Assembly: GCA_963070105.1 (NCBI GenBank)
Contig: OY718806.1
Coordinates: forward strand, 7,027,865-7,091,864
Direction: 5' to 3'
Length of the DNA: 64,000 nt
Source of the DNA: Litomosoides sigmodontis
Lineage: Eukaryota > Nematoda > Chromadorea > Rhabditida > Onchocercidae
The notes below the pieces were generated by a model, which did no database searches, was not told the origin of the DNA, and saw only the letters and a program-made list of their open reading frames with translations. A program made the position numbers and the translations under genes. Positions 57,614 to 64,000 of this stretch are shown one piece after another. Within the stretch, counting starts at the first letter, position 1; every line of letters begins with the position of its first letter.

Positions 57614-59290
57614 TCATAAATTCTTCACAAGTTCGTAAATAAAATTGCTGGTCTTCTCCTGCGCTTCCTGGCCCGTTTTCAGCACCTCCTCATGCGTTAC
57701 TGCCACTGGCTTCTCGACGTCCAGGTTTGCTCTGAAATAACAACAAATAAAAATCCCCCCATTTTCCCACAATTCAAGAAAGCCTTAATTTCGAAACAAT
57801 TCCATTAACAATGAATAAGTTTTATTTTGGCTGTGGAAGGAATGAAATTTCCTGCTTTTGGTAATATGGTATGTACAAACATATTAGTAATAAGCGAGCA
57901 GCCGAAAACTCGCATTCCCATCTGGCAGGCGACAGCCACTTCGTGGCACGTTGACATACCTGAAAGAAGATGACACTGATTATGAAATGAAACTCATTTT
58001 CTGCTTCAAAAACCTCCGTCGATTAGATGAGACGAAAAAAAGAAGACATCTCTACCAATAGCATCTGTCCCTATCATCTTCAGCATTCGTATTTCAGCGG
58101 GCGATTCGAATTGTGGACCGCCATTCATTGCATAAACGCCTTCATGGATTTCTATCTTTTGTCCTCTAGCCACTTCCATGGCTAATTTTCTAAAAAAAAA
58201 GAAGAAATCTTTTTACATTAACCATCGTGACTGTACAATTTTGGAATATTCCATCGCTGCCAACGTTTTTATGAAATATGATGCAATGGAAGGTGTAAAC
58301 TAACGGAAATAAAAGTAAGAACCTGAGTTTTGAATCGTAAGCTTCATGAAGAGAAATAAAACGTTCACCAAATCGTTGATCATGTGGACCAACAAAAGGT
58401 GAAAATCCGGCTAGGCCTGGCAAAAAGATATGATCCTTGATTATCATCAAATCACCCACTTTGAAGTTAGAGTTCAACCCACCAGCTGCATTTGATATAA
58501 GTAGCGTTTCCACCCCCAATAAGTGTAATATTCGCACTGGCATTGCGCACTGCAAGTATTGATGACATTTAAGCTTCACAAAGTTTTACTGTGCAACTTA
58601 TTTCTCATTTTATCTCTTTTGTCCTTCTTATTTTAACAGTCATTTTGCAAATTTCTCTTTTCGACGGGCAAAAGAACTGATCCACTGAAGCATCATTTCA
58701 TGTTGCGGCAGTCCTGAATTTATCATTTGAACATCTCTGAAACACATCACTAACCAGTGCCAGGTCCATTCCATGTTCATAGGGATGAAATCTGCCTTGC
58801 ATGCATATGACATACTTCCCGTTCATGTAGCCGAACACCAAATTGCCTTTGTGGCCAATAACTGCAATTTCCCAATACTTATTTACTCATAACAACAATA
58901 CCTCACTTAGTGGGTACTTTTTCGAGTAACTGGTTTTGAAAATGTTGAAAAAAAATTAAGATTTAAAACTTACCATGTGTAGTTGGGAAACCGGGAATCT
59001 TACTGTAAGATAATATTTCGGCTTGTTCAATACGATCTGCAATGCTGCCCAGGCCAGAACCGCATATGATGCCTATCTTTGGTACTTCTTTCAGTTGCAC
59101 CTGCTTCCGGATTAATTTTGCTACTTCTGATAGATCGTCATAACTTTTCGGGCTGCAAAAAACATTTAATAAAAGACTATTTCGTGATTACAAAAGGTAA
59201 AATTCCCGGATAGCGAATCTTGAAGCATATGTGCAGAAGAACTTACTTGATGCCCTTGCCATTGCCAAATAATTGCACAGTTGATGACAT
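57614..59290 (-). CDS. Purine nucleoside phosphorylase
   Basis: ATG 59288-59290, 4 bases after a TATTTCCAG acceptor, which suggests a trans-spliced mRNA. Stop TGA 57614-57616. Exons: about 59246-59290, 58974-59154 (IGIICGSGLGS), 58755-58861 (YVICMQGRFHPYEHG), about 58322-58551 (NAAGGLN, DHIFLPGLAG), about 58056-58190 (NGGPQFESPAEIRML, GMSTCHEVAVA), about 57860-57960 (VFGCSLITN) and 57614-57734. This is the trimeric, PNP/MTAP-type family. It converts inosine or guanosine plus phosphate to the base and ribose-1-phosphate in purine salvage. Visible active-site features are the GSGLG phosphate loop, RFH, the GPxFE glutamate and the LITN asparagine, all as expected for a 6-oxopurine PNP rather than MTAP. 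Length, about 285 residues, is normal. The N-terminus is short, without a targeting signal. Confidence 0.93.
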
Positions 59291-61362
59291 TTCTCTGGAA
59301 ATATGGCAATCCGTTTGTTTCGAAAAATCGAATCCTTGAAAAGCGAGCGAAATTACGAAGTTTTGTTGGAAGAATTATTTATCTGGCAATGAAAAGCGAA
59401 ACGAAGGCGGCAATAACAGTAAGATTAGTAGAAAAGTAATTCATAGCTGAACCAAATAAGAGCATGGATGACGATTCGAGTAACCGGAGAGATGAGAAAG
59501 GATTACCTGTATTTCTTAGTGCAAGCTATAATAAATGCTTATTTGGAGGGATAGTGGTCGCGTCGGCTGAATTTTCAATAATTGTTGATTTGAGGAAATA
59601 ATTTGGACTATTTGCTCAAGGAGTATGGGTGACCAGATTGCTTCGTCTTGAAACACTTACACTGCGACATGGTCATGTCGAGTTGGGCGGTGCTTCACAG
59701 GTACCGGTTACAGTAAATAGGTAATTGATTGCTTGGTGCATGGGACTAAACTAGCGACTAACCAACCATAGCAAATGGTTAGTGAAATTGGCGGTTGACA
59801 TGCAGTTGCCCTAACGTGTGACAAATAAAGCCGATGGCAAGGAGAAGTGATTTGACCTCAGTCACTTGCAGCATCCTTTGCAATAATGCAAGTGCACATC
59901 AAACAATTTCAAATCATTTAACGGACGGAGAATGCCTCACAAATACCGCCACGCTCTGATTGTATCAATATTTTATCATTTAATTTGTGCACCCACCACA
60001 CAGACTATGTCAAAAAAAGTACGATCTGGCCGTTAATGATGTAGGGAAAAGATTGTTATCAATCGCTGTCATATTTCCCTTCAAGTCTCATATTCCCGTT
60101 CGTTCGATCTTCGCTTGCATACTTTCCTTTATCCCTCTTTCTACAAAAATTGAAGCTTGCCCACTGTTAGTCTCATGCACGAAGGCTTGCCTTAGTTTAG
60201 CCAGAAAGCGACTAATTTTACTTATTTTTTAAATTTTAAAATTGTTTCGATAATAAAATGGCACCTATTTGCATCTTCCAATTAAACCTCCGATTATTAA
60301 AATATAGACATTAGCGCACTCTCGAATTTTCAGTTCAGTTAAAATATTTGAAGCATAATTGTTGATGTGAAAAACTTTACAAATTTTTTGTGAGCTAAAC
60401 TCTCTCTAACTAAAAGTGGTGCTATGTGATCGAAGAGCAAACAAAAGTAGCATGAAACGGTTGCCCTCCACAATCGTTTCATAGAACTGGACGTCTGAAC
60501 TCAAGACAATTATCGATCATCTATCTTAATTACTCTCTTATCCAACTGCCATCACAATTAGTCATTTCTCTCTCACAAACTCCAATACCTTTGATGCCGT
60601 TATTTTTCCTTTATTTGGCCATAAAGCAAAGTACACGCATAAAAACAAAGTTTTGTAATAATCAATAATTCTCTATCCATTTAGAATTACGGTATGGTTA
60701 CAGAATTGAATTGACTATTACAATGCATTTTAGCTATTCGCAATTTTTTCAGTTGTTCTTGATGTATAACTTAAATTATTTTTACTTCTCAATCCATTTA
60801 ATTGCAATTAAACAACCAATTTCGATTTACTTTCACCACAAAAATTATTGATTGACTGGAGCTACTATCATACAATATAACTAGAATTATTGAGGTCATC
60901 GAACTTTTAAATTTCAATACAGGAAAACAGTGAGACATAACTATTCCAGATACTTGTAGCAATTTTGCCTTTTTTCTCGGAATTTACTGCGTTAACAAAG
61001 TTTAACGAATTTGTAGATTTATTAGATTTTTTTTGTTGCAGTAGTGATACTGGCTGGTTATTACGATCGTAATGGTCAATAATGATTCGATATCAACAGT
61101 ACCATAAACTGACTTTCAATAAACAAAAAATAATCGAGGCTTTACCGACTAGCAAACTTGATTTTTTTTGTATTGAGACGAAGTGTATTAAATGATACAT
61201 GGCAATTATTCACTGCTGTTATACTTTGTTCTCTCATTGCCGATCGAATCCCTTTTCGTCGACGATCCTGAATATACGACTCTCATTTTAATGATGACAA
61301 ATTGTTTTACAACCTACTGCAAAGAATACTTTACACTCGTCATACCTGTAGAATTAAAATGA
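59291..61362. other. Gene-free stretch between PNP and the second direct repeat
   Basis: About 2 kb of AT-rich DNA that should include the PNP promoter. A plus-strand ORF at 59987-60232 has no support. No repeat or RNA gene recognised. Confidence 0.4.
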
Positions 61363-61897
61363 TTGAACTGAGCACTGAGTGCTGCTGCTCATGTACATCT
61401 GCAATATGGAATGATATCATTCGCTATTTGCTATGGAGTAAGCATTTGGAATTTTTGGAACAACAAAAATGATCCAACAGTAGCGGTTTGTTGTTCAGCA
61501 ATGAATTACATTTCCTCCAATATATTACAGCACTTTCAATGCTTTGCTTGAATTTCAAAATTGATGCTGAATTAAGTCGGTTGGATGGAATAGCATCCAC
61601 CTATTATTTTTATTCAATAAAGAGATCAAAAATCGGAACATGTACTCGACATACAACGCAGGTCAACCACTCTGACAATCCTTCATTACCAGCTGGCTAT
61701 TCATACATAGATAAAATAGATACATCCCTTGTTCTGAAAAAACCAAAATTTTTTGACTTCGCAGAAGAATGGAAACGAGTTCGCGTCCAACATTCGCGTC
61801 TTCCCGGTTCTTACGACTAGCCCACTTTCCTTACAATATTTGTTCACACCATGTCAGCAGTAATGTTATATTTTCATAGCTTCACATTACACTTTAA
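61363..61897 (+). repeat. Direct repeat copy 2
   Basis: Second copy of the unit at 56586-57185, same orientation, about 4.8 kb downstream. It lacks the expanded CTG tract. The same open frame is kept (61488-61820, first ATG 61539). Sequence similarity stops abruptly after CACTTTAA on the right and fades just before TTGAACTGAG on the left. Confidence 0.9.
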
Positions 61898-62445
61898 ACG
61901 TTTTTTATTGCTTTCATAGCAATAGTATTGTCAAAATTTACGATGGTTATTGGACAATAGCGACCAAACTTCACGAAATAAAACAAACAAAATGCAAGCA
62001 ACACAACATATAGTACAAGTGTTTCGCGATGTGCGATAATAACAAATTCAGAGCACACTCAGATCACGATGTAATACAAACTTTGCCATAAATTCGAGTA
62101 GAGAGTGGTACTTCAAGATTATTTCATACCCAATGTACCAATAAAAGTCTACCGACACTCTATAGGCAAATGTTGAATTAGACACGATCTGCAAGAAACA
62201 GAAATAAGTCAAAAATTTCCGAGCATGTGAAAAACATGCCTGTTTATATAAAACTTATCAAGCTAACAATTAAATTAGCTAGAAATCTTATGTGTTGAAA
62301 TAATAGATACATTAAAATTGAAAGATTCTAAAGAACGATTTAAGTTTCAATCAGCAGATCCCTTAACACAGAACCAAATGTTTTTACTGTTTTCTCATTC
62401 ACTATTTTTTACCACCACACTATATATTTTATCACCAAAATCCAC
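61898..62445. other. Intergenic / 3' flank
   Basis: AT-rich sequence between repeat copy 2 and the minus-strand gene stop; probably the 3' UTR of that gene. Nothing else seen. Confidence 0.4.
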
Positions 62446-63918
62446 CTATATCGTTGCACGGAGTGCATAAATTTGGGTAATATTGCAACGCACGTCTTCA
62501 CTAACTATTTGTGTCAGCTTCGTATTTGAGAAACTTTGCCCGTACTGAGCACGACCATTTTTCGCAGCATCTTGGACAAATTCGTCTTTTATCGTTAACT
62601 GTACTGCTCCGGACCAACACAGGACATTTTTCCACAGCACCACAGCACGTCCAGTAACGCAATCTTCCCGAGTAATTCTAAAAAAAATACATGCAAAAAC
62701 ATCATCTTCATTCATGTGTGCACCATATTACGTAGAAAATTATTAATATTACAAATCAGACAAGGGAATTAAACTGCATAAGGCACAACTCCAGCAGTTC
62801 TTTTGCCCTTGAAAACAACTTGAACACATTGCAAGAACACTCGTTTCATAGAACACTTGGATACATTTCATATTGCCGGTAGTGAAATAAACAAGTGCTA
62901 TACGACCGTCCCTTATCCACTGATTATACATCACTGTTCATTTTTCACCTTCCAAATCTGATTTGTCCGGTCTCGAATTAATAAAACAACCCTAATTGGT
63001 GCCTTTCACTACAAACATCCAGTGTAATAAGCACCATGGAATTTTTCTGCTTAATTGATGCATAACAAACAGTCAGTTCAGTAACTCGATTTTATGGCAT
63101 CAAAAAACTACTGAACGAAGAGAATCAGAAATTTAACGCAAGCATAAAATAAAACCACCAAATTTTATGCCAGTTTACATTACATTATTTTGCAATATCC
63201 AACAATCCACTACTCTTTTTTCTTTTAAAATTTTACATATCTTAAAATTTGAGTCCTATCACAAAGGATGAGCTCATAAATATGGAGCTTTTGAAAACGT
63301 GGTATACAAAAATCAATAATACTAACATCTACAAAACCAGGAAAATAAGAATTCACTGAGAAAAGAAACTTTTTATGCAATAAATTTTATTAACAAACCT
63401 GAACAGAACTTTGAGATATTCGCAACTCATGAAAAGATGGATCTGGCCGCCATTTTTCTAAAATTTCCAGGGTTTCAGATGATTTTAACGAAGAAAGTGC
63501 TCCTGGTTTCGAAATTAAGAGCAGTGGAGCCAAGGCGCTTAATTTCTTGCTCTTAACAACACGATCACCAACAGCGAAAGTACTCAGCAAATCCGATATA
63601 GCTTTAGACTGAACTGTGAAATTGGGGTGTTTGCTTATCAAGTCCCACACAACATCGATAAAGGCAAATGATTCACTCCCTTCCTGCTCATTATTATTAT
63701 CCGCCAATTTTTCTATTTCCTTCGACGGTATTTTCACAAGAAATTCAATAGCATGAATGAGATCGCCAGCCAATAAATGCACATATACAGCTGGAAGACA
63801 GTACACTGGATTTCTAAGCAGCTGAGAAGAAATACTTGAGATCGTGTCCGAGTCCATTTTTTTCACAAAATCAATGAAGCTACGCTTTCTCACCTCGTCG
63901 AAACAAACTTCTGAAATT
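62446..63918 (-). CDS. Unrecognised protein, 3' part (5' end outside window)
   Basis: The best exon is 63399-63918. It has a TTCAAATTTCAG acceptor and a CAG|GTTTGT donor, and encodes ~173 residues of helical, globular composition (VYCLPAVYVHLLAGDLIHAIEF, then SALAPLLLISKPGAL). Two further acceptor-bounded stretches lie downstream: about 62760-62935 and 62446-62680 (after TTTTTTTTAG). For the last, two frames are open over most of its length. One ends at 62446. The other is Cys-rich (WTCCG, KCP, RICPRCCEKWSC) and looks like a zinc ribbon, stopping near 62510. I cannot name the family. The first exon could belong to a large alpha-solenoid protein, but that is only an impression. Confidence 0.45.
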
Positions 63919-64000
63919 TGAATAAATCACCTTAAACTCCAACGCAAGCGGTAAAAAACATTCTTTAATATCGAGAAAGAGCTACTGAAATATGCGAAAT

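Overview
The window reads as nuclear DNA of a nematode. Genes are broken into short exons by GT-AG introns, the DNA is A+T-rich with simple repeats, and several start codons sit 3-16 bases downstream of an intron-type AG acceptor that has no obvious upstream coding exon, as expected for spliced-leader trans-splicing. A nematode-type DUF19/T20D4.11-like secreted protein points the same way. A clade III (spirurid/filarial) worm is my guess from overall character. No prokaryotic, viral or complete transposon genes were recognised.

Layout. (1) <1-7733 (+): 3' part of a FAM193 homologue, with a ~0.7-kb AAAT-type repeat in one intron. (2) 8749-14698 (-): a PHRF1 homologue (RING, PHD, basic and Q-rich linkers, conserved C-terminal helix domain), convergent with FAM193. 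(3) 14.7-17.5 kb: no gene seen. (4) 17474-26217 (-): a large receptor tyrosine kinase with about seven Ig-like domains, one TM and a split kinase, best read as VEGFR/PDGFR-like; one intron holds a frameshifted duplicate of a kinase exon. (5) 26.2-31.3 kb: largely gene-free, with CA and TA repeats. (6) 31282-32895 (+): two-TM protein with WW-binding-type motifs. (7) 34.3-35.6 kb (-): weakly supported coding ORF. (8) 36635-38023 (+): four-TM glycoprotein, convergent with (9) an unrecognised multi-exon gene at 38325-39123 (-). (10) 40256-44514 (+): coiled-coil protein resembling IQCE. (11) 45885-47708 (-): secreted DUF19-like cysteine-rich protein. (12) 49167-54662 (-): MLCK-type Ca2+/calmodulin kinase with a very long charged tail. 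(13) 57614-59290 (-): purine nucleoside phosphorylase, bracketed by two near-identical direct repeats (56586-57185 and 61363-61897), one with an expanded CTG tract. (14) 62.4 kb to beyond the window end (-): 3' part of an unrecognised gene.

The genes do not form a pathway or visible operon; strands alternate and spacing is wide. Products cover chromatin/transcription (PHRF1), receptor signalling (RTK), contractile or cytoskeletal signalling (MLCK-like), purine salvage (PNP), membrane proteins and a secreted protein. I found no clear new multi-gene system. The most unusual items are the degenerate kinase exon, the direct repeats around PNP, the IQCE-like gene in a nematode, and the stand-alone MLCK with a long tail. 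Exon boundaries were read by eye and are approximate unless exact splice bases are named.
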